A stretch of DNA of 64,000 bases from Lottia gigantea (GCF_000327385.1 NW_008707226.1:811240-875239); one strand, 5' to 3'; counted from the first letter of the stretch, positions 1 through 11,640 are shown. The notes: generated by a model not told the origin, from the letters alone. Program-made: numbers and translations.

Positions 1-939
1 AATATCATCTTCCTCATGATGGCCTTTCTCTTTTAACTTATCCATAATGCAAATTAAATATAAGAAACCAACATAAAACTAAAAAACCAGCAAATTGAAA
101 TACTTCAGAATGCAACTAAATCCTATTAAACTGACATGGCCAGATCTGAACCAAATTTTACAGAGCATACATGGAACGGTACAACCACAAGAACCACATG
201 CGAGACAGAGGAAAACGTGCTAAGTCTGGAAAAGAAAATACAAAAGTATATTTTATACTGGTTATATTGGTTTATAACTAGAACGCAAGTCTTTTTTGTG
301 CACATCAACTAAATTTCAAAACTATGATGTAAGTCGATATAATCTCAGAAAACTAAAATAACGAACGTTACATAATTACAACAATTACTAAATTATATAA
401 ACCAATTTGTGTTTTATTGTATATCGGTTAGTAAGTAATGTATTTGATTGTACTGTCTAACCAGGTTGTATATCACATGGTTTAATCATTTGCTCGGTGG
501 TTGGTTTTTAATAAAGCTCGTGCATTTTTCTATTGGTTGGATCTGGATACCTGCTGGTATAAAGCTTGAATTGGCTACAGTGGCCCAGTACCCACATGTG
601 AGATAGTTGGGTGCGCTACTAACTTCTGTGGTCCTATTCCACAAACTGGGCTATTTATTTTGGTCGGTGGTACTTTAGCACTAGTCCTTAGACACCTTTT
701 TTACTAATGGTATGATGGTGTAGATCTAATTAGTAATGGCGGAATGCATTGGAAGCCTCCGTATTGGTATTTAGCACATATCCACATATCCGCGACTAAC
801 CGACTTTCATGTGGTGTATTTCTTAGATGTAATGTGTGTAATAAATGTAAGAAACTGTAATCTGTAATTCCATCCTTCGACCCAAATACGTGGCGAGTCC
901 CAGATTCCATCTTGCCTAGGGGCGTGTAGCTGCGACACT
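1..939. other. No gene seen
   Basis: This stretch is AT-rich with short chance open frames only. I see no splice-linked coding block and no recognisable protein similarity on either strand. Confidence 0.5.
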
Positions 940-1140
940 TAGACATTTGGGCCAATCATACTTTAGTCTCAAAAACTGGATTTTTTTTAGCTGAGCTAAT
1001 CAGCTCACCGTGAACCGTGAACCTTCAAATCCATATGTGTTCAGAATTATCTGCGTTTCTTCAATTTAAGATACTTTGTGATACATAGAAAAGACATATT
1101 TCTGGTACTTCTGAAGACTATTTACATATCAAAAATCAAC
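940..1140 (+). repeat. Dispersed repeat family 1, copy 1
   Basis: The block containing CAATCATACTTTAGTCTC and then CCTTCAAATCCAT recurs, diverged, near 20590-20860 in the same orientation and near 23135-23340 in reverse orientation. Three copies in 64 kb in both orientations indicate an interspersed, probably transposed repeat. I see no coding capacity and could not define its termini. Confidence 0.6.
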
Positions 1141-1794
1141 TAAAATCAACCTAACACCCTTTAAACCAAATGGTTTTGTTCCAAAATAAAAAAAAATAGC
1201 ACAGACCAGAATAATAGAGGAGTTCCTCTATATATAGAAAGCCCTGTAATATACACATTAAAATTTGACTGTACATGATTAAAAGAAGAACTTTGTCAAA
1301 GCAAGGATGGATGTAGTAACCTGCACAATAAGAGCACAGAACGATATATCTAGATCTGTATTATAATCAGATCGTAGGCCTACGTGAGGCCAATTTGAAA
1401 GAATGGTGGACACCTACTACAAAACATTTCTCAATCCACTATACAAACTGTAACTGCCTAAACCACGAAATAACATTTAAGAACAGTTTGTAGCCAGATG
1501 ACAACATTAACTTGACAAATATCACAGCCTGTATTTCTCACGTCGACTCATTAAAATTAACAGCTTATTAAATGGAATCAAAATTGAAAGCACATATGTA
1601 GGACTGAAACATCTCGATCGTAGCAGACTGGCCATAGGTCCTCTCGTGTTTCAAATCAAGTTCTAAGAATATTGGTAAGAAGCATACGGAGCTATAACAT
1701 TTAATACTATTCGGAGTCCACCGCAATGTGTTCAAAATCAAACACAACACAATTTTAGGTTGTAAGTTCATGCATTGACATGAAAAGCCGCTAT
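1141..1794. other. No gene seen
   Basis: AT-rich non-coding sequence. No open frame of convincing composition and no repeat that I could match elsewhere in the window. Confidence 0.4.
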
Positions 1795-2050
1795 AATTAC
1801 TACAGCCGTGTAACCTATTTTCGTGCATATAAGGATTCAACACCGAATTTCGTCAAAGTTAAAAAAATGGAATTTTTTTTATGTCTTAGATGTTTCCTCA
1901 GATATTCTACAAAATGATCAAAATTGGTTTGTTTTGATTTTCTTTATGAATCCTTCACTTTGACCCATATTTCATAAGTAACCAACTCGGCAAAATGCGT
2001 CACCTATTTTCGTGTACAATGTTTGATCTATAATTAAGTCGAGAAAAACT
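1795..2050. repeat. About 250-bp repeat, distal copy flanking the gypsy fossil
   Basis: The block that starts around GTGTAACCTATTTTCGTG and ends with AAGTCGAGAAAAAC is repeated in the same direction at 7080-7340, with scattered substitutions and small indels. Each copy also carries the internal echo CACCTATTTTCGTGTAC near its far end. The two copies bracket the Ty3/gypsy fossil, so they may be remnants of its long terminal repeats. An unrelated repeat present twice is the alternative. Confidence 0.6.
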
Positions 2051-2098
2051 AGGTTAGCACGAAATTAGGTTACTTGTCTATATTAATTTCGGATTATA

Positions 2099-2333
2099 TG
2101 CATTCATACCAAATTGCAAGAAAATAGACTGGTGGCCTACTTAGGCTATGGGACAGATTTAACTAGGTTTTTTTTAAAGTGGGTGTGCTTGAAGTGGGTG
2201 ATAATTTATACCCTTTTAGACTAGATATAATTCAATATAGGATTATAGGCTTAACCAACATGATATGAAATAATCCTGAAATAGTTACATTAGAACATTT
2301 CTTTGACGCGTCTGACGTGTTTTCATTTCTTTG
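2099..2333 (+). repeat. Local direct duplication, copy 1
   Basis: This block is nearly identical to 2931-3162, including the shared TGGCCTACTTAGGCTATGG and CTTGAAGTGGGTGATAAT stretches, with only a few differences and small indels. The copies lie about 830 bp apart in direct orientation, so the duplication looks recent compared with surrounding repeats. It ends in a run of TTTGACG-type motifs. Confidence 0.85.
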
Positions 2334-2639
2334 ACGCATCGCATTTCTTTGACGTTTGACGTGTGACGAAAACCAGTTCTTTGACTTGCTTACTGACGGA
2401 AGTTTTGATGTTCCGATCGTGTGATGAAATTTCGGCCCAAACATATTGAATCACACTTAACCTTTCTAGAATACCGGATGCCACACAGATTTTGAGTTTT
2501 TCAAAAAAAGCAGCCCTTTGAGAAAGTTCATATTGTTCATGCGTTTTTTACAAAAACTCTGTAAAGAACGAATAATATTGGCAATTCCTACTGTTTTGAC
2601 GTGTTTGTTTTCATAACAGAATTTTCTAAATGATCTTTC

Positions 2640-2930
2640 GTTTTTCGTTGAAATATATTGAAATTCTTTATTTAGTATGAGTTATTGCAGTTGTTCTTGA
2701 AAACGCGTTCAATTTTTAGCTTGTAAACACTCTAGAAGAGACAATTCTTGACAGATTTTGACGAAACTTGGCATGAGTGTTTGTTATCACCCAAGGATAA
2801 ACCCTATTGAAAATCAGAAGAATCGAAAAATATTTAGTATGAATTATTGCCCTTGCTCTTGAAAAAACGTTAAATTTTTAGCTCGTAATCACTCTAGAAG
2901 GCACATTTCTTGCTGGATTTTCATGATTAT
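2640..2930 (+). repeat. Dispersed tandem repeat, about 165-bp monomer
   Basis: Roughly one and a half monomers lie head to tail: the segment from TTTAGTATGAGTTATTGC recurs about 165 bp on as TTTAGTATGAATTATTGCCC. The reverse complement of 16180-16440 contains the same monomer, and a fragment (TTTCAATGAAACTTGGCAT) appears near 38540. A short tandem carried to several sites is typical of some non-autonomous transposons, but I see no termini. Confidence 0.6.
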
Positions 2931-3162
2931 ATGCATTCATACCAAATTGCAAGAAAATAGACTGGTGGCCTACTTAGGCTATGGGACAGATTTAACTAGG
3001 TTTTTTTTAAAGTGGGTTTGCTTGAAGTGGGTGATAATTTATACCCTTTTAGACTAGATATAATTCAATATAGGATTATAGGCTTAACCAACATATGAAA
3101 TAATCCTGAAATAGTTACATTAGAACAGTTCTTTGACGCGTCTGACGTGTTTTCATTTCTTT
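2931..3162 (+). repeat. Local direct duplication, copy 2
   Basis: Second copy of the 2099-2333 block. It abuts the 3' side of the gypsy fossil, which suggests that the duplication arose with, or after, rearrangement at that end of the element. Confidence 0.85.
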
Positions 3163-3189
3163 GCAGAAAGTTCATGGTTGAAAACACTG

Positions 3190-6100
3190 CGTGGAAGTCT
3201 GTTGGGATTGGAGTGTACACCTGCATTGGTACGAGTTGTCCTCCGAGGATAGGCATCTCCATTTTCTTTGCAGGGCTCCCCTGCTTTATGTAAACTTGTA
3301 CTTTCAACCTCCGGTGTACTCTACTCTGAGGTTAGACATTGCATTTCTGGATCATCTTCTTCATCATCATCTTCTGGGAGATTTACCTTTTGTACAGACT
3401 GCTCCTTGTCGATGTCCTCGACCCTATCTGTAGGTGGTACCTGTCCTACATCCTCAACCACCGCCTATACTCCTTGTACCGGTAATTGCCTCTCCATAAT
3501 GATATTTTCTTCATCGCTACTTGAACTTGATTCTAGTAGACTGTCTCTTCTGTCCCTCAAATGAATATCGCTTTCTTCGCCCACATGAATGCCGTTTGCT
3601 AAAGATTTTGAGTCTAACATCTCTTTCCTGTGGACTGTTTTGGGTGGTCCTCCTTTAAGTGGTTCTACAACATATTCGTTGAAGTCTTTCTTCTCAATGA
3701 CTCTATATGGTGTAGGATTCCATATATCTTGAATTTATGTCTGTCCTGGATGTGATTTCTTAAGAAAACTCTTGATAAAACTTGAATTGGTTTATTTCGA
3801 GAATTGCTGTTGATCCTATCTTGTCGCTTCAGTGCTTCTCTCTCTGTTCTCTCACTGACTAGTCTGTACACTTCTTTCAGTTTCCTTTAGTTCTGGGAAA
3901 TGATCTGGCCAGTTCCTCTTCTTTTCCTGTGGTAGAGTTCGTAGTAAATTGTGAAGTGTCCTGTTGAATCTTTCAGGGTGTGCGTTACCCTCTGAGTGAT
4001 ACGGTGTTGTCCTTGTTTTCTGCACTCCATAAATTTTACAAAGTTCTTAAATGATCTTCCTTTCAAAGTTATGGCATTGATCGCTGTGTAATCTTAATGG
4101 GACACCGAAACGAACGAACCAGTCTTTCACCAGTGTTTTTGCAACTCTTTTAGCACTTTGATCTTTCAATGGGGTAGCTTGGTTGAAATGAGTGTACACA
4201 TCTGCCATGACCAACACATTCTCTATTCGGTTTGGTCCACCAGGTTCTAAGAGAGTAAAATCAATGGCTAGCCTTTCTAAAGGTTTCTTAGCAATAATTG
4301 ATCCATAGTCTGGTTTGAAACATTCTACATGTTTACCAAGTCGACATCTTTGGCATTTATCACAGTACTCCTTGACTTCCTTGGCCATGAAAGGCCATAT
4401 ACATCTAGACTGCAGTATTTCAAAAGTTTAACACTGCTTCTTTGAGAGCTCTTGGGAGTATAATCTGTTTCACCATTTTCCCATTCAAGTTAACTTGTCT
4501 ATAGAGTACTTTGTCCTCTTCAAAGACTTGCTTTCCAAAGCGTAGGAGTTTCCTGACTTCCCCGTCTTCGCGTTGAAGTTGACGACGTGTTGGTTTAGTC
4601 CCATTCTTCCAATATTTATAGAAGTTTGAGGTTGAATTGAGCAAGTTCTCCTGCCCATCTCATATCTGTAGCTCCAAGTTTTGTCTTAGTCCGCAGGTAA
4701 CTCAGGGGACTGTTGTCAGTGTATACGTGCCGGATTAGCATAAGCTTAAGCTTGTTTCCGAACCCTTACTTATTTTCTGTAAAATTTCATTTAATAAAGA
4801 AATAAAATATTGTTTAAACCAGTGTATACGATGCATTCTGATCCTAATTGCAAGTCCCTATACTTGTCTGTTACTGCCCACTTTAGAGCAAGTAGCTCTA
4901 GCTTCATACTACCGTAGTGGTCCATGTTCTTTTCGTTGGGGCGTAGTGATCGACTCGAGTAGCTCAACACCACCTTCTTGCCATCCTGTTCCTGTGATAG
5001 TATAGCACCTAATCCCAGATGACTTGCATCAACTTCTAAGATGTAGGGCTTTGTGAAGTCTGGATATCCAAAGATTGGAGAAGTAGTAAGTTTTTCCTTA
5101 AGCAGTTCAAAAGCTTTGTCACACTCACCATTCCATGCTTTCATACCCAGACCGGTAGTATTCTTGCATTTTTTGCCTGTGCCTTGCACGAGTCCATGTA
5201 ATGGTGCTGCTATTCTAGCAAAGTCTTTAATTAAACGCCGGTAATAGCCGGCCAAGCCGAGGAATCCTCTCAAATCTGTCTCTGTTTTCGGAGTTACAGC
5301 ACTTATCTTCTCTGGGTCTGGTAGGAGTCCATGTCTCAAGATCATGTGTCCGTTTCCTTAAACATGTGACACTTTTCAGGATTCACCTTAAGGTTGAAGT
5401 TTGACAATCTTGAGAGTACCATGTCTAGATGTTTCGATGTCTCTTCCTCAGTTGATCCAAATACAAGGATGTCGTTCATGAATACAATAAGTATTTTGGA
5501 AATTCTGATCTCCGAAGATTTTATCCATGAGACGCATAAATGTCGCAGGAGCTCCTGTGAGACCAAAAGGCATCCTGGTGTATTCATAGAGTCCTCCTGT
5601 ACCAACACGAAAGGCTGTCTTCTCAATGTCTTCCTCTGCAACAGGTAATTGGTTGAATCCATGGGCAAGATCCAAAATGCAAAAGTACTGTGATCCTTTT
5701 AGAACATCCAAGGCTTCTTCTATCCTGGGTAAAGGAGAAGCATCCTTTTGGGATTTGGCGTTCAGCAATCTGTAATCACAGCATCCGCAAAGTTTTCCAG
5801 AACGTTTCCGAGCAAGAACAACTGGTGAGGCATAGGGGCTTGAAGATACACGGATCTATCCAGCTTCTAGATTCTTGGCGAGGTACTCTCTAACTTCTTC
5901 CCAATGTTGAGGTGGTATGCGGCGATGTGGTACGTTGACTGTAATATTGTCTGTAGTGAGGATTCTGTGCTTCACAAGATCACCATATCCTATATCGTCT
6001 TCCGATTTGCTGAAAGCAGATTGATGTTTGTTGATAATAACACCCAATTTCGTTCTTCCCTCTCTGGAAAGTCCATTACCAATTTCCATTTTCTTCAGGA

Positions 6101-7043
6101 GATCTTCAGTAATATTGGTACTTGTACTATTATCTTAACTTCCTCTGAACTGACGTTGACTACATCAAACATAGGTTCAAGTGTTCCTGTAGAGATAGCT
6201 GCAACGGGAGTTCTTGGAGGAATGTAGATGTCATTCTCTAAAAAATTTCCTAGTAGAACAGGAATTACACCATCTGAGTTTACTGTTACCACTGCTGGTC
6301 CTACATGGAGTCCTTTCTCCAATGGATTTGTCACCAACTGTTCTGTTATTGCTGTGAATGGTGTCTTGGACTTCATTACACTTCCTTGAATAACTTGAAG
6401 AGAACGAGCAGGTATCAATACAGGTATATTATCAGCTACTCGAACAAGTTCTCAAATAAAGTTACATTTAGATTTGGAAACTCTAGTTTCCTCATACAAA
6501 GCTAATACACTTTTCCAAACATTTGAAAAATTAATACTTGTATGATTGTTATTAACAAAACTACAAACGTCCCTAAATACATTTGAGCCGATTACACCTG
6601 GAATATGTCTTTTTCTTTCACACATTGTCTTTGTCGTTGGATCTTTCACTATTAGAAAGGCTGCTTTGAATGTCCGATTGGATACTGAAATGTCAAATTC
6701 CACATAGCCGATGTAAGAAATGTCCATAGCATTCGATGTGGAAATCTTAATGAACGTGCTTTGACATCACTAATCCATTCCCTAAGAATGTTGTTTAACC
6801 CCGGAATCTGTCGATGCGACGACTAGTTGATACAAAGACTGGTTGCTGTGGTCGTTGTTGCCTGATCAACAGATCTTGTTCTTAAATCTGGTTCTTGAGC
6901 CTATCCAGTTCTTGAGCCATATCGTGGAAAGTCTTATCTTCCAAACTGTTGTGTTCTGCCATTCTAGTTGTAGTGTTCTAGTAGAGGGGCCTATTCTTGA
7001 AGAATCCGCTTGTCATTCTTGCCATATTCCACTTTTGACACCA
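3190..7043 (-). mobile_element. Ty3/gypsy LTR-retrotransposon fossil (pol region)
   Basis: This is an old, broken Ty3/gypsy element read on the minus strand. In order from its 5' side it shows a protease-like region (about 6.1-6.7 kb), reverse transcriptase (about 5.35-6.1 kb), RNase H (about 4.8-5.35 kb) and integrase with an HHCC-type zinc region and catalytic core (about 3.9-4.65 kb), followed by a degraded 3' part to about 3.19 kb. No gag region is recognisable. Next to the 5' end, 7032-7043 reads TGGTGTCAAAAG on the minus strand, like a tRNA-Leu-type primer-binding site. That would put the LTR boundary at 7044. The open frame has roughly half a dozen or more breaks, so I treat it as inactive. 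Similar blocks at 1795-2050 and 7080-7340 may be terminal-repeat remnants. Confidence 0.9.
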
Positions 7044-7340
7044 TGTAATTAACGGAGACGACACAAGAGTTGTTCCTTGATACAGTGGTGTAACCTATTT
7101 TCGTGGATATAAGGATTCAAAACCGAATTTCGTCAAAGTTAAAAAAACGAAAAAAAAATTTTATGTCTTACATGTTTCCTCAGATATTCTACAAAATAAT
7201 TAAAATTGGTTTATTTCGATTTTCTTTATGAATCCTTCACTTTGACCCATATTTCATGAGCAACCAACTCGGCAACGGCGGCAGAATGCGTCACCTATTT
7301 TCGTGTACAATGTTTGATCTATAAATAAGTCGAGAAAAAC
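7044..7340. repeat. Candidate 5' LTR remnant / proximal copy of flanking repeat
   Basis: The sequence begins TGTAATTAACGG directly beside the primer-binding-like site of the gypsy fossil. From about 7080 on it matches 1795-2050 in the same orientation. This is what a pair of LTR remnants would look like. However, the first 35 bp are not found at the other end and no clean outer boundary is visible. Confidence 0.5.
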
Positions 7341-8559
7341 GTGTTGTATGGATACCGGGTGGTATAATTAACTTCTCTTAGTATTTATCTTAAATATTAA
7401 TTCATTATAACTAGTGACAATTCCTTCAAAGAAGAACGATTTAAAAAAAAATAGCGACTGACAAAATAAGATACGTAGCGTGATTTATTGCTAAAAGTCA
7501 CTGAAACAACATAAAAATATGGTCCACTTTGTGTTCCATAGAAATTTTCTGCTGACACGGAATCCGCTAGTTGATCATGTGACTTCATTCGTTGGACTAC
7601 ATTCTAGCAGACGACACTTGGAATTCCGATTAGCGCTTGGGATTATAAGGAAATTCGGCCGATAAAAAATGGTGACGTTTGGTAATAAGTGAAATCCGCC
7701 ATTTTGTATTTGTCAAAGTATACATTAATACATTTTACTTTGCTTGAAAATACTGGATTGATTCTTCTCGATGATATTGTACAGAAAACCCATGTTTATT
7801 AAAACAAACTAATGCGGAGGTCGCGCAAGGTCGCTCATGTAAAATTATTAATCATTTCCGGAAATCCACGAATAATAGGTTTCCACGAAACTTGACTGTA
7901 TATTTATTAGAATATGGCTTACAATGCTGAGATTTGTAACATAACCAAAAAAGAAAAGAAAAACCACCTCAACTACACCGTAGAGTTAACAGTTCAGTAT
8001 CTTAAAATTACTGGCAGGCGGGCTAACAAATACTGAATAACATATCTTAACAGGGATGAAAAAGTATCAAGGCTTTTGATCTGACAAACAACCCAAAATG
8101 GCGGATGACCTGGCACAACATAGCCTCAGAGCAAAATCATAAGACATCAAATGTCAAAATATAAAAAGTGATTAAAGTTAATCAACATTACTTAAATTGA
8201 AAATTACTAGAGGTAAATACCTTACATTGAAATAATTTTGCTTAATAAAAATAATTAGATTAAAATTTAGCAAGGGACAAAACTCTCGTCTTGCTAAGAA
8301 GTAAGAACACAATGTAGTGTCCATCTCTTACATTTAAAGGTAGCATTGACGTGTGACGTGTTTAACGTGTTGACTGGCGTACTGACGTGTAACGGAGAAA
8401 CAATTGAAAGTTATTGGTAGATGTAGATATTAATCTTCATCTACGTCAAATCTGTAACCCTTGCTAGTAAACGCAGACGTTATAATGTTGATATCGAATA
8501 TCAAAGCTCGCAACATGTAAAATACCCAGTTGTTACTAAACAACTCTTCCATACAAAGT
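7341..8559. other. No gene seen
   Basis: AT-rich DNA without a convincing coding block. A short stretch near 8345-8395 repeats TGACGTG-like motifs, which resemble those ending the 2099-2333 duplication. Confidence 0.4.
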
Positions 8560-8644
8560 CACGAAACGACCCGGAAGTTGTGAATGGCATCATGTTCCTG
8601 TTGTTGATTTGACCGACAGCGGTAGTTTGATGATAGTTTTGGCT
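8560..8644 (+). promoter_or_regulatory. TIMM8: Candidate 5' UTR exon of TIMM8
   Basis: The TIMM8 coding exon is preceded by a polypyrimidine tract and AG (TTTATTTGTTTCAG, ending about 9703), so an upstream untranslated exon is expected. The best donor I see is GGCT|GTAAGT at about 8645. The exon start is not determined. This is an inference from splice signals only. Confidence 0.35.
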
Positions 8645-8923
8645 GTAAGTAAAGTTTTGAAACTTATTTAATTCTGTATTTCAGGCTCTCTGTTAAACAT
8701 TAAGTAGGCCTACATAAAATTGAAATTTCTGGTTATCAGTTAATTTATGCTTACTCTCACCCTTGGTAGATTTAGGCCTACTCTTATGTCTTAGGCCTAC
8801 TCTGAAGTCAACTAGGCCACAGGTCCTTGAAGTTCAGTCAATATTAATAAAAATATGGCAAATGTGGAGAATATAGTGTCAACAACATATATTATATAGG
8901 TCAACGCTGTCACTATTTAAAAC

Positions 8924-9261
8924 TTAAAGTGATACTACGTCTTAGAATGAACATAAAATTTAAGTTCTCAAGAATGGTCAATATGAGTATATATTCATCA
9001 GTGAACTTACCTGGTGTCATAAAGTTACAACAGAATCCCTGTAAAATCTAGAAATTGGAAAATTCATAAATCATAATATTAAGCGTTTTTCAATATTTAA
9101 TTGCATATTTATTAAGTTTTTTGGATTTATCAGGTTATATGATAAGGATACTGTTATGTTATTTATGACAACAGGTATATCTACTGATAAATATATGCTC
9201 TTATTGGCCAAGTTTGAAATTTTTATTTTAATGTTTATTCTAAGACGTAGTATCCCTTTAA
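8924..9261. mobile_element. MITE with about 35-bp inverted ends and TTAA flanks
   Basis: The left end TTAAAGTGATACTACGTCTTA is matched in reverse complement by the right end, which reads TTAAAGGGATACTACGTCTTA from the other strand. Similarity continues for about 35 bp. The 338-bp interval has no open frame. TTAA at both edges suggests a TTAA-targeting element such as piggyBac, but the family is unproven. It sits in the presumed 5' UTR intron of TIMM8. Confidence 0.8.
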
Positions 9262-9429
9262 GATTTTCCTTTCCAAACTAAGACTACTAGACCTTACTAG
9301 TAGAATATTCTAAAATGTCAGGTACCGGTACTCTTTTGAACTTGAAATATCAGCAACAAAATACTACTGGGAGTCTTAGATTGTGTTTGGGTTGATGAAA
9401 AGTTATTAGATCTATTTCTGAAAATTATT

Positions 9430-9650
9430 TTACAGAGGGAAATTTCAGTCTGAAAACTAGGTCATTTTCAGTGAATTTACTGGGAGAGAAGTGTGTCTAT
9501 TTTAAACGTAAAATCATTCAATCTTATATTTCTATAGACCCAAAGACATTCTAAGACCAATGCTATCTTACAGCTGAAATTTTTATTTGAATATATTTAT
9601 GAAATGAGAGAAAAAATTCAATTCAAAGCTCAATGAAGTCAGAGTAGGGG
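9430..9650 (+). repeat. Dispersed repeat family 2, copy 1
   Basis: The segment with GGGAGAGAAGTGTGTC, TCTAAGACCAATG and the following GAATATATTTATGAAATGA recurs, diverged, at 11450-11640. A weaker match to its last third lies near 53130-53260. There is no coding capacity, and the boundaries are approximate. Confidence 0.5.
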
Positions 9651-9769
9651 CTCGGCTTAGGTCCTAGTTAATATTCATTCACTAATTTTTTTATTTGTTT
9701 CAGAGTTTAGCATTGTATTTAAAAGAAATCATCGAATAACATTAATTTAGAAAGTAAACAGGTATTAAA

Positions 9770-10039
9770 ATGGATCAGTCAGCATTGAAAGATCCTAAAG
9801 TTCAACGTTTCATTCAAGAAGTTGGTGAACAACAGAAATTGCAGCAAGCTATACATCAAGTGAATGATCTGTGTTTTAATTTATGTATAGACAAACCTGG
9901 CCAAAGATTGGACAGTAGAAGCGAATCCTGCTTGAAAAATTGTGTGGATCGTTTTATCGATACCTCTAATTTCATTGTCAACAGAATGAGTAATTTCAGT
10001 TCTACTAAATTTAGTTCATCTGGATCTGAGTTCTCATGA
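9770..10039 (+). CDS. TIMM8: Mitochondrial import inner membrane translocase subunit Tim8
   Basis: The single coding exon encodes 89 residues. The protein carries the twin CX3C motif of small TIM chaperones (Cys35/Cys39 and Cys54/Cys58) and the Tim8 signature between and after it (DKPGQRLDSR, CVDRFIDTS). In the family, oxidised Cys pairs form a hairpin. Tim8 joins Tim13 in a hexamer that escorts hydrophobic precursors such as Tim23 across the intermembrane space. The length matches human TIMM8A/B (83-97 residues). The start ATG at 9770 is the first in frame after the likely acceptor near 9703, and the serine-rich tail is not conserved. It faces arfaptin convergently. TIMM8A and TIMM8B cannot be told apart here. 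Confidence 0.95.
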   Translation: MDQSALKDPKVQRFIQEVGEQQKLQQAIHQVNDLCFNLCIDKPGQRLDSRSESCLKNCVDRFIDTSNFIVNRMSNFSSTKFSSSGSEFS

Positions 10040-10208
10040 AGAGTTGCCATGAATGAAAGTGTGTGTATACACATCATTTTTGACATTGTGTGTAAAATGA
10101 AAACTTTTATTTTTATGGAAAAACACAATTTTAAGCGGCATTGACACAAATGATCTATTTTAGGCTAGGCACATCCAGCTAGACTAACCATCATTGGCAA
10201 ATAACAAT

Positions 10209-10236
10209 AATAAAATTGGAAATCTTCAAAAATAAA
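10209..10236 (+). terminator. TIMM8 poly(A) signals
   Basis: Two AATAAA hexamers, at 10209-10214 and 10231-10236, lie about 170-200 bp past the TIMM8 stop codon in an AT-rich 3' UTR. Either could direct cleavage. Confidence 0.6.
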
Positions 10237-10484
10237 ATGTTTCCTGAACTATTATAGATACAAAATTTTAATCTGTATATATTTCATCAATAATATTATC
10301 TGAAAATCTATGGTTCAAGTTGAACTCGATCAATAAGCGAAGGATATAAGAATTCATGCATGGTGTCCGGAATTAGGATGAAGAAAAGTTATAAATATAT
10401 TCATTATTGTAGACATAATTAAAGGCACTGTCCGTAATTTCATATAGTCATATAGATACTATTGACAGCAAACTTATCTACCAA

Positions 10485-10640
10485 AATTCTAATTTGATTG
10501 GATTGTACTCTGTTGGATACAGCCCATCAAAACCCTGGACAGAACATATGTGAATGATAAGACAAAATGTTTATTTACAGTCTTTCCGTCAATGGCTCTG
10601 GCTGTATTCGCTGGCTTGAAATCCAATCAAATCACTGCAT
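10485..10640. mobile_element. Short MITE-like inverted repeat
   Basis: The left side TTTGATTGGATT...ATACAGCC is matched in reverse complement by GGCTGTAT...AATCCAATCAAA on the right, about 110 bp away. There is no open frame inside. The size and paired ends fit a small non-autonomous DNA transposon. Target duplications were not identified. Confidence 0.55.
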
Positions 10641-10663
10641 TCTGTGATACACGAACATTGACT

Positions 10664-10931
10664 TTTGTAATACCTTGACCAGTCATAGTTTGTAATACCT
10701 TGACCAGTCATAGTTTGTAATACCTTGACCAGTCATAGTTAGTAATACCTTGACCAGTCATAGTTAGTAATATCTTGACCAGTCATAGTTTGTAATACCT
10801 TGACCAGTCATAGTTTGTAATATCTTGACCAGTCATAGTTTGTAATACCTTGACCAGTCATAGTTTGTAATACCTTGACCAGTCATAGTTTGTAATACCT
10901 TGACCAGTCATAGTTTGCAATACCTTGACCA
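10664..10931 (+). repeat. 25-bp minisatellite, about 10.7 copies
   Basis: The unit TTTGTAATACCTTGACCAGT followed by CATAG repeats head to tail with very few changes (T/A at one place, C/T at another). The near-identity of the units implies recent expansion. It lies in the 3' flank of TIMM8. Confidence 0.95.
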
Positions 10932-11260
10932 ATGTGAAGATGGGAAACACCAAGGAATGACTTGAAAGTTTTTAATTGCTCAATTATTGTTTAGTAAATA
11001 TACAGCAATGAGATAACATATATTAAAAAAAAAATTAAAGATAAACAAAATTAAGAAACAAGTTAAGAAATTTCACAGAAAGATGTGGTCATAAATAGAA
11101 ATATGTACAAACTGTAGCAGTACAACAGTGAGGGATAACTTAACAATATAACCATAATACTGAGGACTAGAACCTTAATACTTGGTAGTTTTGCAGATAT
11201 ATTATGCCTTCTTCATTTATTTGTGCACATATATAACCTTGGCTAAAATAATTGTGCTTT

Positions 11261-11392
11261 CAATTTTACAAGAATTAACTGATTTACAAAGTGCTAATCA
11301 ATTTCACAAGAATTAACTGATTTACAAAGTGCTAATCAATTTTACAAGAATTAACTGAATTACAAGGTGCTAATCAATTTCACAAGAATTAT
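11261..11392 (+). repeat. 38-bp minisatellite, about 3.5 copies
   Basis: Units beginning CAATTTTACAAGAATTAACT repeat three times and then partially, with a few substitutions (TTTTAC/TTTCAC). Confidence 0.9.
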
Positions 11393-11449
11393 CACAGTAT
11401 TGATGAAAATTTCATTTGTTATACAGTAAGTAATTGGCATGATAGAGTG

Positions 11450-11640
11450 GAATTTTCTGTTCAAAAAGTTAGCCGCATTTCATGGAGAGAAGTGTTTTTC
11501 TTGTATAACCCTCTATTTCTAAGGACGCATGAATATTCCAAGACCAATAACACATAATTGAAAATTTATTGAATTTTTGTGAAATGAAATATAAAAAAAA
11601 ATTCTAATCAGAATTAATAGTGTTTGAGAATAGTTATTGC
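11450..11640 (+). repeat. Dispersed repeat family 2, copy 2
   Basis: Diverged copy of the 9430-9650 block, sharing GAGAGAAGTGT, CCAAGACCAATAAC and the GTGAAATGAAA tail in the same order and orientation. Confidence 0.45.

Noticed and set aside
704-955. 83-codon minus-strand frame
   Set aside because: It is short, has no motif and partly overlaps a dispersed repeat.
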